DNA of 64,000 nucleotides from Cryptomeria japonica (taxonomy: Eukaryota; Streptophyta; Pinopsida; Cupressales; Cupressaceae). The number at the start of each line of letters is the position of its first letter. Position 1 is the first letter of the stretch. A model generated the notes under the pieces. That model searched no databases and was not told the origin of the DNA. It was given only the letters and a program-made list of their open reading frames with translations. The DNA lies in the NCBI RefSeq assembly GCF_030272615.1, contig NC_081408.1:338366793-338430792 (forward strand). Reading direction: 5' to 3'. Of the stretch, positions 12,333-24,304 are shown one piece after another. The translations under genes and the position numbers were made by a program.

Positions 12333-13259
12333 TTCTTACTTTTGTTAAGTCCATCCAGGATCATTTGTCTGCCCTTTGTAATGTCCCTTGCCATTACCTT
12401 GTGTCTCAAGACTCTTTCTGAGGGTCTGCCAACTTTATTTTCATTTCCCCCCACATCCGCTTTCTTAGCCTTGAGTTTCTTCTTCTGGGTTATCCATTCT
12501 TCATTATCCATCCGAGGAGATCTCAGGGGGGATACTTTCAGTGGAGTTTTTAGGGTATTTCTAGGGTGCGCATCTCTATCCCCTGTTGCAGGGGAGAGAG
12601 GGGTGAAGAGGTGGGAAAGATAACCTCAGTCATAAGAGGTTTAGCCATAACTGGACTAGGGGCATGAAGGAAAGGGGGGTGGGGGAAGCAAATAGATGGG
12701 GGTTGGGGGACAGGTTGAGGGCTATCACCTATGGGATCTCCCCCTCTTCTAGAGGAATGCTTGAATTTTTGTCTAGCTCCGCTGGGGATTTTAAAATCTC
12801 TAGGATCTTGTCTATGTGAGGGTAATCCACAGACATTTCATTCACAGTAGTCAGCTCAAGGGGAGCCGAGGATGATGGATCACCAGGGTTGATGGGCTTG
12901 GCCCAGATGGCTTTATTTTTGAGATTGGGTTCCGCAACCACGAGGTCTTTACATTCAATATAGGAATGACCGTGATTATTGCATTTCTGGCAAAATAGGG
13001 TGGCATTTTCGTACACAATAGCCTAGGACCATTTTCCCCATTTTGATTTTAGGGAGATAAAGTTTGGGAGAGCCTTGTTAATAGTAACATTAACACAAAA
13101 ACGAGCATACACCAGCCTATATTTGGTGAGAGTGACCTCCGCAGAGGGGGCGGTCATCCAGGAACACAGATTCAAATGTGTCGTAGGCGGGAGAGTTACA
13201 AAGGGAAGGCGGGGTTTTTCTTCTTTTTTTTGGAATTGGTTATTGAGTTGGTATGACAT
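12329..13259 (-). pseudogene. LINE ORF1: nucleic-acid-binding protein with CCHC zinc knuckle (broken)
   Basis: The reading LVYARFCVNVTINKALPNFI, then a stop, then YENATLFCQKCNNHGHSYIEC gives a CX2CX4HX4C knuckle, as in the DUF4283/zinc-knuckle ORF1 proteins of plant LINEs. A lysine-rich tail (ITQKKKLKAKKADVGG) ends with a TGA at 12329-12331. The first half expected for this family is absent or scrambled upstream of 13259. The product would bind the LINE RNA. The last codon overlaps the start of ORF2. Confidence 0.7.
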
Positions 13260-13562
13260 TTGTGTAGATAATTCATTGGTCTTTGTTTGAAGAGTTGGAT
13301 GAACCTGTCTTTTTCAATAGGATATGCAGTAGGCATTCTTTCATGCACAATTTATGCTAAAGCCTCATTATTTTCAAACCAATTCAGCTGTGGTAGACCT
13401 TCTTGCCCCCAGTCTTTCAAGTGTGGGTGTATGAGGAAAATAGATTTTGGTTTCAAAGTGTGACATGAGCGGGTGCTATGCCTATTTTTATTGATGCACT
13501 TGAAGATTATGATAAAGCCAACCAGGTGTTGCTCGCATTAGCTGGTGTTATGCTTGTTTTTA

Positions 13563-14390
13563 TCACCACATTTGCATTTGATGATGGCACACATACAATT
13601 GTTGACAAGTTTCTTTGTGTAGTATGATCTGGATTGGTGATTCCATTGGTAATGGGTTCATGAACAACTTGTATAGAGACATTGAGATCATGAGGGAGAC
13701 TAGGAAATATGGTAGATTCATTTGAGAGGGAATCTTGTGAGAGAAATGGATGATTATGACATGGAAATGAAAGGAAAGAGTGATCTTCATAAGGATCTGA
13801 AAAAATAATGGGATCTTGTTTAGAACATGAAAGTGAAGGAATACTTCAATCTTGACTTGGAAAGAGATTATTAGGAAGGATGGAATGGATGTCCTCATCT
13901 TGCTTAGGAGGTTGATGTTGGATGGAACTTGAAAGAACATCTTGCTCTTGAGAAACAAGGGTGCTATTATGAGTGGTATAGAAAAGAATGAGGGGATCAT
14001 TATAAGATTCTTGATAGATGGAGTCTTCATAAAAAATTGTGTAGGATGAAAGGGTTTGTTCTTGATCTTGATTTATTTCATGACTAATTTCTTCTGATTT
14101 TGGATTTTGGTTGAAAGGGATTTGATTTTGGTGGAAAGAGGTTTGGTTTTGGTTGAAAGAGGTTCGATTTTGGTTGAAATGGGTTTAATTTTGTTTGAAA
14201 GGGGTTTGATTTGGACTGAGGTAGGAATGATTTTGTCGAAGAATGAAGGTTGGCATGTTTGAATGGTCTCACGAGAAAAAGAAGGTTGGCCTAATAATGA
14301 TTCCCTCATGCTTATCACCTCCCTCATCATATTTTCTAACCAGCCCCTATGGTTTCTAGGACTAGTCATGTCTCTCATTTGTTGTTGCAA
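13563..14390 (-). pseudogene. Unknown ORF with heptad-like repeats inside the LTR element
   Basis: The frame opens MQQQMRDMTSPRNHRGWLEN and enters a stretch repeating variants of P-L-S-T-K-I-K/E. A second open stretch follows to 13563 in another frame. The basic, low-complexity repeat and the place just inside the 5' side of the element would suit a relic gag-like or accessory ORF, but no domain supports this. Translation may be fortuitous. Confidence 0.3.
14093..14215 (-). repeat. ~21-bp tandem repeat
   Basis: Variants of GATTTTGGTTGAAAGAGGTTT (plus strand) repeat about six times with a 20-21 bp period. In one minus-strand frame this gives a seven-residue repeat (PLSTKIK/E), so expansion would keep the frame. 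Confidence 0.7.
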
Positions 14391-16623
14391 AGTATTGATC
14401 TACTGAGCTAAGGTTTCCATGGATGATGATGGGATAGGAATGGAAGGGATGAATTCTCCACATTCCCTATGAAATGCATAACGTCAATCCATGATGTTTG
14501 CTTGATTGGTTTGGACCTAGGATCACATGTAAGATGTTTTATCCATTTCTTGGATGTTGCAAAAGTTTGATTTGATGTTTGATGTTGATGTTGAAACTTG
14601 ACCTTGTTGAGGGTGTTTGATCTTGTTGATGTTGAAACTTGACTTTGTTGAGGGATTCGATCTTGTTGATGTTGATTTTGCAAAGACACAATAGTAAGCA
14701 CATAAAATAATATTAAACAAAGAGAGCACTTGTTTGAAGGATTTTTTCAAACCCTTGTGAATGTTGAGATCTTTTTCAAGACCCCATTTTGTTTTTGATA
14801 GTATTTTGGCAATTTGATAGCACATCAAGCAGACTCTCCTAATGGTCAAAAGGTGACAAGTATTACCACAACCCACATCTTGATACTCTGTCATCTCAAA
14901 CAGCCCTGTCACACCCTAGGGTGCGCCCATTTTTTTGCCTTTTTCCAGAAATTAGACCAAAAAATATTGCTCCTCAATTGGCCTATTATCCTGGGAGATA
15001 TATGGTAAGTGTCTTGGGGGCGGATTATTCCCCACCCTTGCACTGTGATAAAACAAGTTTCTAGTTACTGACTTAGCTAGGCTTCTAATTTCTATGGTGT
15101 TTAGACAGGGTTTTGTTCAAGTGGTCACAGTCAGCAGCATTTTATACTCCATTGAGGGAGGTCTCCCAGTCTGTAGAGGTTAGGCTCTATAGATTTTAAC
15201 ATACCGTATAGGCACTAAGGGAGGCATAACGCCATTGTGACAACATGTATCACTGGTCACATATGATTTTCATCCCATACGCATCTATTTATAGTGGCTT
15301 GGATTACTTGGCTTTAACAGTTGCCACTTAGGTCATTCCCCTCTCACCGGCCTTAATGGCGCCCTAAGGGCAACTAAGGAGGGCAGGCCTTCTAAAGGAT
15401 TTAATTGCAAGAAATAAATGAAAGCATGAAAGAAGAGTGTCTAGCTATTTGATCACCCATTGAAGGGGAGAGCATAATACCTATCCCTTCGAAGACATGA
15501 AAAACAAGGCTTCTTTTTAACCTTTTATCACAATTATTCTCTAATCCATTTGGAGATGTTGCTCCAAAAATGCATGGGGTTCAATTTTAACTTTCATCAC
15601 AATTGTGAAAAAGAAGACAACTTTGTTTGTGGTTTATTTTATTAGCACCAAATTGAAGTGTTTCTAAACTACCCCTATAGAAAATGATGTTAGTAAGCAC
15701 ATGGTGGGCTATCTAGCCTAATTTTTTCTTTTCTCGGTTACAAATTTTAAAAATATCGAAAATATAATTTTCAGTATTTTTCTACGTGTTAGTAAACCGC
15801 ATTTTTGGAGGTCCTCAGAGCATTTTGAGCCCTAAAAACTTGGGATGGTCCTTTAAGGAAGTTCTCATTTGCAATTTTGAGTTCAGAGTAAGCGGTTTAC
15901 AATTTCGAGTATGGAGTGAAAAGTTATGACTTTTCAAAGTTGGATACAAATTTAACCTCTCTATTTTCAGAAACAAAGGCAATTACTGACAGAAAACACA
16001 GAGCAAGTGAAATGGGAGCATTATACCCTATTCCTGCAAATGTGAATTAATATCTAATCAATTGTGAACCGATATGATATCAATTGCGAACTATTGACTA
16101 AGCAATTGTGAATTTCTGACAGAGCAATTACAAATTTCTGACAAAGCAATTGTGAATTTCTGAAAAAGCAATTGCGCATCAGTTAGGCTAAAATTTTATT
16201 TTTTATTTTTTTAATTTAGACAGAAGGAAAAGACAGAAGATAGAATTTTTCGGTTTCTTTGATATTATTTTTCCTCCTGGCACCTACAATTTTGAAAGTC
16301 ACCTTTCCTGCCATTGGGTTAGAACCATTTTATGCAAAAAAGGGAAATCTCCATAATTTAATAATTTTTCTAGGTTAGGTGCGCAAGATCACACAATAAA
16401 GACATGAAAAAGAAATTTTTAATTTTGCAACCCTTTAAGTCAATTGCGAGCTATTTTAGCAATTGCGGTGCAACATCAAAGCAATTGCGAAGTAATGTGA
16501 TGGCAATTGTGAGTTGTTATTAACAATTCCAAATTTTTGCATATGCAATTGCGAACTGAAGATTCATGTGCACATATGGATATGCAAAATCAGTCAAAAT
16601 AGAAAGCGAAGGTTAGAATGATT
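14391..16623. other. Non-coding 5' interior of the LTR element
   Basis: No coding sequence is supported. Local T/G-rich repetition (GTTGATGTTGAAACTTGA-type) lies at about 14570-14680. Two clusters of GCAATTGCGAA-like motifs lie at 16073-16180 and 16440-16560. Confidence 0.4.
16073..16560. repeat. Clusters of GCAATTGYGAA motif
   Basis: At 16073-16180 a phrase of about 24 nt (AGCAATTGTGAATTTCTGAC and variants) repeats about five times. At 16440-16560 the core GCAATTGCGA recurs about five times at irregular spacing. The core CAATTG is self-complementary. Both clusters lie just inside the primer-site end of the LTR element, where a leader would be. Confidence 0.6.
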
Positions 16624-16642
16624 TCACATTGGGTTCACCAAA
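16624..16642 (-). other. Candidate primer-binding site
   Basis: Directly inside the 5' LTR the minus strand reads TTTGGTGAACCCAATGTGA. TGG at the start is the complement of a tRNA CCA end. It is not the initiator-Met type used by the Copia and Gypsy elements in this window. I cannot name the tRNA. Confidence 0.5.
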
Positions 16643-17766
16643 TGTTCTCAGGGGTAAAATAAGCGTAACTGACATAATCAGATATCAAAGAGCGAATCAC
16701 AACTCTAATATAATCAATATTACTCCTAAATTACAATGGGATAATGAAAAATCAATTGAATTATGAAATGAAACTAATCAAAAGTTCCCTCAATTGACAT
16801 AGCAAGGCTTCCATTTCTCTTCTCCATTGTTGTTGATGTAGGTGGCTCTCAAGTATTGCACTTGATTTCGTGCATAAGATGAACAACAATTTTGAAGACT
16901 ATGATTATGTGATTCTAGATTCTAGCTTGAATTGAGAAAATGATGTTTAATTTATATATTTTCAACACAAAGAGGGTGAGAAATAGAACTCAAGTGTTGA
17001 TTGATAGATAACTAAAATTGATTGATCAGTTAGCATTGTTGATTGATTTGTTAACTCAATAGATTGAAGAGTGAACTAAATAGATTGGCTAGTAAACTCA
17101 ATTGATTGATCAGTAAACTAAATTGCCTAGAGAGATGACTGAATAGATGGATTAGTCAGGAAAAGGCGATTGAGAGTTAAAAAGGATGATTGATGAGTTA
17201 ACTGAGTTAAATGATTAGACAATTGATCTGATCAATCAGTTCTAATTTTAGCATGTGTTGTAGGATTTTGAAATTGAATTTGATTTTCATTTTCAATTTG
17301 GATTTGAATTTGGGCATTTGAATACTGAAATGCACATGAAATTAATTGAAATTTAGATTTGGTGAAATGTGAATTTGGAAGAAATGAAGTGAAAATCGAA
17401 TTCGAGGGAAATGAAATGAAATTAGTTGGAATTAATTAGAAGTGTAATTTGGGGAATTGGAGGAATTTAATTAGTTAATTTAAATAATTTAAATAAAATT
17501 ATTTAAACTTAGAAGATTGAATTAATTAAATAATAAAGATTATTTAACTAAAGAAAATGTCAAAATTAATTAAATAATTGATATTTAATTAATAATTGAG
17601 ATAGGGTTAATTGATTAAATCATGAAATGATAAAAATTCGATAATTAGAAATGTTGGATGTGATAATAAGAAGAAATATTTAATTTAATTAAATAATTAA
17701 AGAATTACTTAATTAAATATACGAATAATTAGTGTAAGATCAATGAGACATTTTTAGGTGTCTACA
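16643..17766 (-). repeat. 5' LTR of the large minus-strand element
   Basis: Plus strand TGTTCTCAGGGG to GTGTCTACA; it matches 2504-3625. It is followed by the candidate target duplication GAAGT. Confidence 0.85.
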
Positions 17767-17776
17767 GAAGTCTTCC

Positions 17777-18125
17777 ATTAGAAGTTTGCAAAAAACAATT
17801 ATTGTTCCCACATTTAGCCTAAAATACACCTCACGTCATTGATCTGTGCTCATCCAACAGATGATAGTATCCTTTGTTAGTTGTTGTGGGTCCCATTATA
17901 CATAGGATTTATGCCACCCAAATGCCACGTCACCTGACACTTCATTGTCCCATGGGCCATAACCTTTCATTCCTATCGGTGTTCAATGACACGTGTTTCC
18001 AATGAAAGTTTGCAAAAAAAAATAGAGATCCCACATTCGGCCCAAAATACACCTTTAGCCATTGATCTGTGCTTATCCAACGGATGACAGCATTCGTTGT
18101 CAGTTGTTGTCCATCCCATTATCAA
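17777..18125. repeat. Two tandem copies of a ~223-bp dispersed repeat
   Basis: Copies begin TTTGCAAAAAA and contain CATTGATCTGTGCT and TATCCAACGGATGACAG or close variants. Further copies are at 2235-2330 and 19415-19560 (shared GGGTCCCATTATACATAGGA and CATCGTCCCATGGGCCATAG), with a weak one near 21362. They surround the host-like pseudogenes and are split from the 2235 copy by the LTR element. Identity is unknown. Confidence 0.6.
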
Positions 18126-18524
18126 TTGGATTTGAATATGAATTAAATGAATTAAATATATAAATTTATAATGAATTAAATATATAATTTAAATATTTAA
18201 TTTTAAAACTTGCATGATATTTCATTTTTCTTATCGATAATTTTTGTATTGTATTACTTGAAAATAAAATATTACAGATATGCAAGTATAGGTGGTATAG
18301 TAAAACCACCAGAGTTTTACCACCGCAAAAAATACCCCCAAGGGCCAAAACCATCATTCCCAACAAAAAAAAAGCCCTACTACATACAAAAACCCTAGAA
18401 TTCCAATTTGGCGTACCAAAATTTGCAGCAGACATCCCCTCATACATACAAAGTTGGGGAGAAAATGGACGTGGAACAAAAAGATACAAACAGGCAATAC
18501 CAAACACCACCAACCATAACAGGA

Positions 18525-19412
18525 TTAACCCAGAAATGACCTATACTCTAGGTCATCATAGAATTCTAAGAGTTGCTTCATTGCTTGGGTAGTCTTGGGT
18601 CTCAGCCACAACTCTCGACCCACCTCTGCACATGCAACTTTATGAAGGACCGTCAAAACCTCATCACACTGCATCAACCTTGTAAACATTTTGAAGGCCT
18701 TCCACCCGTGCCAAGCAAGGGCTCTGTATCTTGCCTTGAAATTATCATCAGCCCATCGAATGAGTGGTAGTGGCACCACCAAACTAGCCACCCCTACCTC
18801 AGGAACAATGTCAACCTTCAAGACCACACAAGCACACACACTATCCAGATTTAACGGGTTGTGCCCATCAATTACAACTCTTAGGGCATTTTTTACCTTA
18901 TCCACCTCGTCCTCAAATTGGAAACCCCAAGTAGCAATCAATGAATATGCCTCCATTCTTGTCCTGTACCAATGACCTACATGGACAATTTCCTCTCCCA
19001 ACAACATTTTCACACTCTCGTACAACCGTTCATCCTTAAACAAGAACAAACCTTTCAGCCTCATGTCCATAAATCATATGAGAAATGGGACTAATTTCTT
19101 ATCAGTATGGAAGGAGAAATTGGCTTCCATGTTGCTTAAGAAACCCAAGACAATGTTGCAAGTGCAGATAGTATGATACCAAGACTTCCAATCCACCCAA
19201 TATTTAAACACCTCTCACTCAATTATAATATCTGACATCCAATGGTGATGGTCGTCGACATTAATCACAAACTCGGCCATCATTCTTCTGCATGCACTAG
19301 TTCAACCGCATAATTCATCTGCACAAGCCGACATTAAAGCCGCATAAAGGCTAAATGTTAACCATTCACTTTCAATGATGTGCGTACCATAGGTCCATAA
19401 GGCAATATCATG
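18525..19412 (-). pseudogene. Broken gene fragment, unknown helical protein (C-terminal part)
   Basis: About 295 codons form one coherent minus-strand frame interrupted by three stops (near 19300, 19220 and 19070). The last 181 codons are open and end YDDLEYRSFLG before a TAA. The protein is helical in composition and rich in Leu, Ala and Trp (RYRALAWHGWKAFKMFTRLM). No catalytic motif is recognised. With the fragment at 20370-20939 on the same strand it may be the second exon of one gene of the ARM/HEAT-like kind. That pairing is inferred from strand and order only. Confidence 0.5.
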
Positions 19413-20369
19413 ACATATCCATTGTCAGTTCCCGTGGGTCCCATTATACATAGGATTTCTACCACCCAAACACCATTTCACCTTACACTTCATCGTCCCA
19501 TGGGCCATAGCCTTTATTTTGTGTCGGAGTTCAATGACATGTATTTTCGGTGTTCAATGTACATGTATCTAGTTAGTTGGACTTTTTTTTATATTGAAAT
19601 TATGCAAAAAAAAATTACAAGTAAGTTGGACTTTTAATTCACTTGTTTTTTGCGAGATAAGCATTTTTTTTTTTTATATTTATAATCAATGATAATCAAT
19701 ATACAAATAATTAATGGAATGAACTAGATTTTTGATATATATTAAATATAGAGGAAGAAACATTACATAAAAAGATCACAGTATTAAATTTATTTCTACT
19801 GTTTAACAAATTATTGAAATAGCGTAGCTCATAGACAAAAAAAACATAGTTCATAGACATTGGGATCCTTACTGGATGCTATCACTTGCAGCCAATCTCT
19901 GACATTATATTTTTTCAAATACTTCTTTTTCAAGCACTTCAAATATGTTTTAGAAAAGGTCATCTCCGAAGTGACACTGAGTTTGTTCTTTAACTTTAGA
20001 GAAGAAATTCAAATAGACCTGCTATTTTTTATGGTGAAAATTAAATCTAATATCCACATAAATTAATAACTATTTAACCTATTTCAAAACATAATGATTA
20101 TGATAAGTATCCTTCCATGGCATGATGGCAGCAACAAATAATAAAATGAAATAGGAAATATTTTTATATCCTTAAGAGGCAAACTGAAATGAACTAGAAT
20201 TTGTAAAATTATCATTAATATATGTTTTGCAAATTTACAATTTTTACATGTCGGAGTCCCTCAAAAACTTTAAAGCCAAAATGAGTGAGGTTACAAGGAA
20301 ATAGCCAAAAACAAAACTACTAGGGGGTCGGGGCTAGGGCACAACAAGTGGACACATTCATGGTTTACC
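19413..20369. other. No gene seen between the two gene fragments
   Basis: AT-rich. It holds one copy of the dispersed repeat at 19415-19560. It could be intron if the flanking fragments are one gene; I could not place splice sites with confidence. Confidence 0.3.
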
Positions 20370-20939
20370 CTAAGAATCTTGCCCTCCCTCTAAGTAAAAT
20401 TCTTCAGACATTATAAGTTGTGAGAATCCTTCAAGCCAACTCTAGTTTGGAAAGTCATCTAGGAGGAACCATTTCCAAAGAAAGTCTCTACCAATCCACG
20501 CCCATTTCCTATGATGTGTCAACTGCTCTGCATTCTGGTTCAAAATAAATGGTTGCCTGGCCACTATTTGGTCAGGGAGGAGAAGCTTGGTTAATTCATT
20601 CGCTCAAGGGATCCCTGCCCCTAGTTCTGCAAAGATGATAATAGTAATGTCATCTCCAAGGAAGTCTTCTTTAAACACCTTCCTTAACAGCATCAACATA
20701 TCCACCTTGTCTCCTCTGAGGTTCAGAAGAGATGCCAAGAACCGAGATGTAATGTCCATGTTAACACGGTATCTATTTTCATTACGCATAAACTCTATGC
20801 CCAACACCATCCTCACGGCCTCATTAGTGAACATCCCAACCTCCTTACAGACTGATTTGAGGGTTAGGTCTCTAACGGAGCCTAAAAAGGCCCTCTGCTC
20901 CTCCGCAGAAATGCTTCTCAAGCGGATAGGAGTGTCCAT
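20370..20939 (-). pseudogene. Broken gene fragment, unknown helical protein (N-terminal part)
   Basis: ATG at 20939 opens MDTPIRLRSISAEEQRAFLG and stays open to GAGIP at 20607, where a TGA (20604-20606) interrupts. The same frame continues through QPFILNQNAEQLTHHRKWAW to a second stop and a final TAG at 20370. The first TGA is most simply a CGA arginine codon changed by C-to-T. The amphipathic helical pattern with repeated Leu/Val spacing suggests a helical-repeat protein. No specific family is recognised. A TATTTATAG on the minus strand at about 21072 could be a TATA box, with low confidence. Confidence 0.5.
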
Positions 20940-21559
20940 CTTAAGAAATCAAAATACTAAATTATACAGCCTGAGCCTATAGACCTAAACTAGAGGCATA
21001 ATTTAAACACCGTGAGCTCCGATGATTTATCTACCAAAGGCTAATTGAAGATGAAATAAGCAGAGATCGTCTATAAATAGTTGAAGCTCTTGATTGTAAT
21101 AATTCCTTCTCTAACCATATTAATTCCTTTAAATTTTTTTAAATCTTTCCTATATCTCAGCAAATCTTTCCCATAATTGCACTAGTATGTGAAATTAGAA
21201 ACAACTATAAACCAATACCAAATACCATATTGGAAGTCATGGGGACAAAGTGGATTGAAATTAGTGACTAGACATATATTAAATGATGAACATTATCGAC
21301 CGTGACATTTGATACGTGTCTATTGAATCCAATTCCATTCCAGGCACTTTCTGGAGAACTACGTTCTCTTCAGAAATTTGGGTCAAAATAAAACTTCAGC
21401 CATTGATCTACGATCATCGAACGGTTTAAAATCATTGATGGATTTTAGGTATGTGTCACGTGTCAAAGAGTTTGCACTTATCAATACATCGTGCAGAGTT
21501 CAGACTCAATGTGATGTACTGATGTGATGTGATGTGCCTTGTCTATTAATGGCAATGAA

Positions 21560-21946
21560 TTCATGAAATCGCTAATAAAATATATATTTTTCCATAAATA
21601 ACGAAATATTAGCCAAACCAATTAAATAATTTTCAAGCGATGGATAAAAATCGCCAATACACTTAAATAATTTTTCCTTCGGAGTAAAAATTTTTGCCCA
21701 TACACTTATATATTTGTTCCTTTAAACAAAAAATATTTGCCTCCTACAATATATATTTTCCCCACAAAACAAGGTATTATTTGCCAGAAATTTATGGAAT
21801 TTTCAAACCCTAGAAAAAAATCGCCAATACAAATTACTTTGAAATTTTTTTTTGCCATCAATATGAAAATTCCCCCCCCCCAAAATAATGCCTAGTTCGC
21901 CAGAATTTTACTGTTTTGCCTGGGGGGTGATTTCTTAAAGTTATCC
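21560..21946 (+). repeat. Copy of a TCGCCAAT-motif repeat family
   Basis: TCGCCAAT, TTGCCAGA and similar words recur about every 45-55 bp, each followed by an A/T run. The right end (TTCGCCAGAATTTTAC, then GGTGATTTCTTAAAG) matches the right end of the insertion at 53222-58155 (TTCGCCAAGATTTTAT, then GGTGGTTTCTTAAAA). It abuts Gypsy integrase sequence at 21947, so it inserted into that Gypsy copy or replaced its upstream part. A left end was not found. Confidence 0.5.
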
Positions 21947-23036
21947 CTCCCACAGACTGATGGGTAGACTGAAGTGGTGAACAGGAGTCTGGGTAACCTG
22001 CCGAGATGATTGGTAGGAGACAAACGCAAGGGATGGGATCTGATATTACCATAGGCAGAATTCGCTTACAACAATTATGTCAATAGCAGCACTGGTAGAT
22101 CACCATTCTAGATTGCCTATGGAGGCAGTCCAAGGACCACTCTAGAATTGAGGAAGATAGACCTGGGGATGCATACAAGTGCTGAAGCCAAAGACTTTGC
22201 TGAACACATCAAGAATACACATAAGGAGGTGAAGAAGAACATCAATGAGATGAATTTGTAGTATAAGGTGAAGGCAGATCAAAAATGGGGTATAAGGAGT
22301 TCTAGGTTGGTGATGAGGTGATGGTCCATTTGAGAAAAGAAAGGCTTCTAGTGGAGACATAAAATAAGCTAAAGATGAAGAAGTTTGGTCCCTGTAAAAT
22401 TTTGAAGAAGCATGAATCTGGAAATGCATATGAGGTAGATTTTTGAGAAGGAATTAATATTTCTCGTGTTCATTTTAGATTTCACAAAATATCATGAAGG
22501 TAGCACAGAGGAGGAGCCAGTAATAGAGCAGTACAAAATTCTTGCACCTACTTCAGAGGAGGAGATCAAAGCAATCTAGATAGCCGTGTGAGGATGAGTA
22601 CTAGAAATAGGCAGTGTGAGGAGTATCTAGTGAAATGGAGGGGAAGACTTGTTGAACATTATCATGGTTGTCCAAGGTAGACGATGATCGTTTGGGTTTT
22701 CCTCAACCAACTGAGACGTGATAGGGTCACTTCTTAAACTACCTTGGGTGTCTGATGCGGGAAGATCCAATGGTGTACGGGAAATCTTACATCACCCAAA
22801 ACTCTTTCTTTTTGTTTAGTTTTATTTTAATGTTTTTGTAGTTCTGGATACCCTTTTTGACAAATAAGAGATTCCAACTCTCAGAATTGACAAGCTACTT
22901 TTTCTAGCCGACTGCCAAAAATAGTAGGTTTTTATTTAAAGGCGGACGGAGCCAAAAATTTGCGAGAAGCTTAAGGAGGAAAAAATGAGCACTTCAGCAA
23001 AATAATGAAATTAAAAACATTAATCATTTGAAAGTT
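21947..23036 (+). mobile_element. Gypsy (chromovirus-like) remnant: integrase end, chromodomain region and LTR start
   Basis: The sequence parallels 49995-51050. It begins in the integrase (QTDG-stop-TEVVNRSLGNL) and passes through a region ending EEYLVKWRGRLVEHY, a chromodomain-like segment, to GTACGGGAAAT and an LTR start near 22787. The LTR sequence is cut at 23036 by the CACTA element and resumes at 45542. Stops and frameshifts are frequent. Confidence 0.75.
22787..23036 (+). repeat. Left part of the Gypsy LTR split by CACTA
   Basis: It aligns with the start of the LTR at 50832. The last bases before the break, TTTGAAAGTT, match 51039-51048, after which the intact copy continues ATTAAG. 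The remainder is at 45542-46130. Confidence 0.75.
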
Positions 23037-23460
23037 CACTAGTACATTCAGGGCTAATTTCCAATGGTCGATTGTCTGAATTATGACTACTTTTCGTTAG
23101 ACTGTCGACAAAAGTAGCCGTCAAAAACTCATCGTCGAACTTTCCGATGATGCCTCTAAACATTGGCATTACGACAACACCATGGACTCTGCCAACGGCG
23201 AGCATGATCATTCTTCCCGTCAAAAAATTCGTCGGACATACAGCATCCTCATCGGATGTTTGTTTAGATTGTGTCGGAATGTCGACGGAAGTCTGAAACT
23301 TTGCACTGATAGGAATGTTGTTGGTCTGATGGTTTTGTCATTAGTCTAGTAATATGCATCGACAACTGTCCGAAAAGGAAGTGTCATCAGACATACAGCA
23401 TCCTTGTCAGATGTTTGTGTAGTTTGAGTCAGAATTTTGACGAATTCTTGAATATATCAA
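23037..23460. repeat. Left subterminal repeat region of CACTA
   Basis: CATACAGCATCC...GATGTTTGT occurs at 23237-23263 and 23392-23418, 155 bp apart. GTCGGA/GTCGAC-type words and inverted forms recur throughout. CACTA elements bind an accessory protein at subterminal repeats; these are the candidates here. Confidence 0.65.
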
Positions 23461-24304
23461 ACATTAAATATATGAAAAGTGCAAGAATTGTAAACAAGGA
23501 TGAATCTTTATTATGAACATTGACAGTATCAAGTATGATGTGTTTTGGGTACTCAAAGTGATAAGCCAAGCAAGCGATAATCCAAGAAAATCATCATCAC
23601 CTAAAGTACCTGCAACACCCTGATCATGGTCACCACTTTCATGAGGGCGCATAAATTGTTGTAAAAACAACACGTACATATTTTAGTTAATGACATAAAA
23701 GAGAATAAAATATAAACCATTATTGAACTTTTTTTATAATTAAAGCTTTCATTACTACTTACTTGCAAGTTTCTTGTTGTCTAAATCAATACTTGCACCC
23801 TCTCTCATATCTCATCAGTCATAGGATGCATGGCTACCAAAGCAACAATCTCTTTACTAATTTTTCTAAGAGGCTTTTTTATGAATTCCATAGGATGTGT
23901 GGAATTTTTCAAGGTCATCATTGCTTAATCCTGTTGAGTCCACATCCCTAGAGAGGTGCTCAGGTACTAAAGCTCCCTTTCCCTTTCCCTGAACATCCGT
24001 TTGTGTCAAGAATATCATTAAAAATTACAAAATTAGTCTAAATCACTCAAAAAAAGAACATAATAATGTAATAGTTTGCTTCTATCTAATTTGTACAATT
24101 ACATTGAGGTTTACCTACTTGGTAGAAGTGTTGTGACCTACATCCCCGTCTGCGATATGTGATGGATCCATGTCACCCTATGACAAAGAAAAAATATAAA
24201 AAATATTAGTGAAATTAAACCAATAGACATAGAAAAAAAACTTCATAATAAAATGGTATATTGGATTCATTAATTGGAGGTTGGTTAATTTATATGGTAT
24301 ATAG

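Larger units (their letters stand above)
8194..13259 (-). mobile_element. L1-type non-LTR retrotransposon (LINE), inactive
   Basis: In order on the minus strand it has an ORF1 with a CCHC knuckle, an apurinic-endonuclease domain, a reverse transcriptase, a zf-RVT-like region and a C-terminal plant RNase H. That is the layout of plant L1 LINEs that carry RNase H. The upstream end of ORF1 is missing, consistent with 5' truncation near 13259. I could not find a poly(A) tail or target duplication, so the 3' limit is uncertain. It lies wholly within the LTR element 2504-17766 and therefore inserted after it. Confidence 0.8.
2504..17766 (-). mobile_element. Large LTR retrotransposon with little coding sequence (LARD-like), minus strand
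   Basis: Two LTRs of about 1.12 kb (2504-3625 and 16643-17766) lie in direct orientation, with a 13 kb interior. In minus orientation the LTR starts TGTAGACACC and ends GAGAACA. A polypurine tract (AAAGAGGGGAAAA) abuts the downstream LTR at 3626, and a candidate primer site starting TGGTGAACCCAATG follows the upstream LTR at 16642. Flanking 5-mers AAAGT (2499-2503) and GAAGT (17767-17771) differ by one transition. In the first 270 bp the LTRs differ at roughly 19 positions by eye, so the insertion is old. I see no integrase or reverse transcriptase belonging to this element itself; the reverse transcriptase inside comes from a LINE. It therefore looks non-autonomous. A solo LTR at 55745-57437 and an LTR at 63192-63917 belong to the same family group. 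Confidence 0.8.

Noticed and set aside
14093-14215. CRISPR-like array
   Set aside because: The units are contiguous with no spacers and the genome is a plant; it is a minisatellite.
18166-18513. 115-codon minus-strand frame downstream of the helical pseudogene
   Set aside because: AT-rich, no domain and no continuity with the upstream frame; probably chance.
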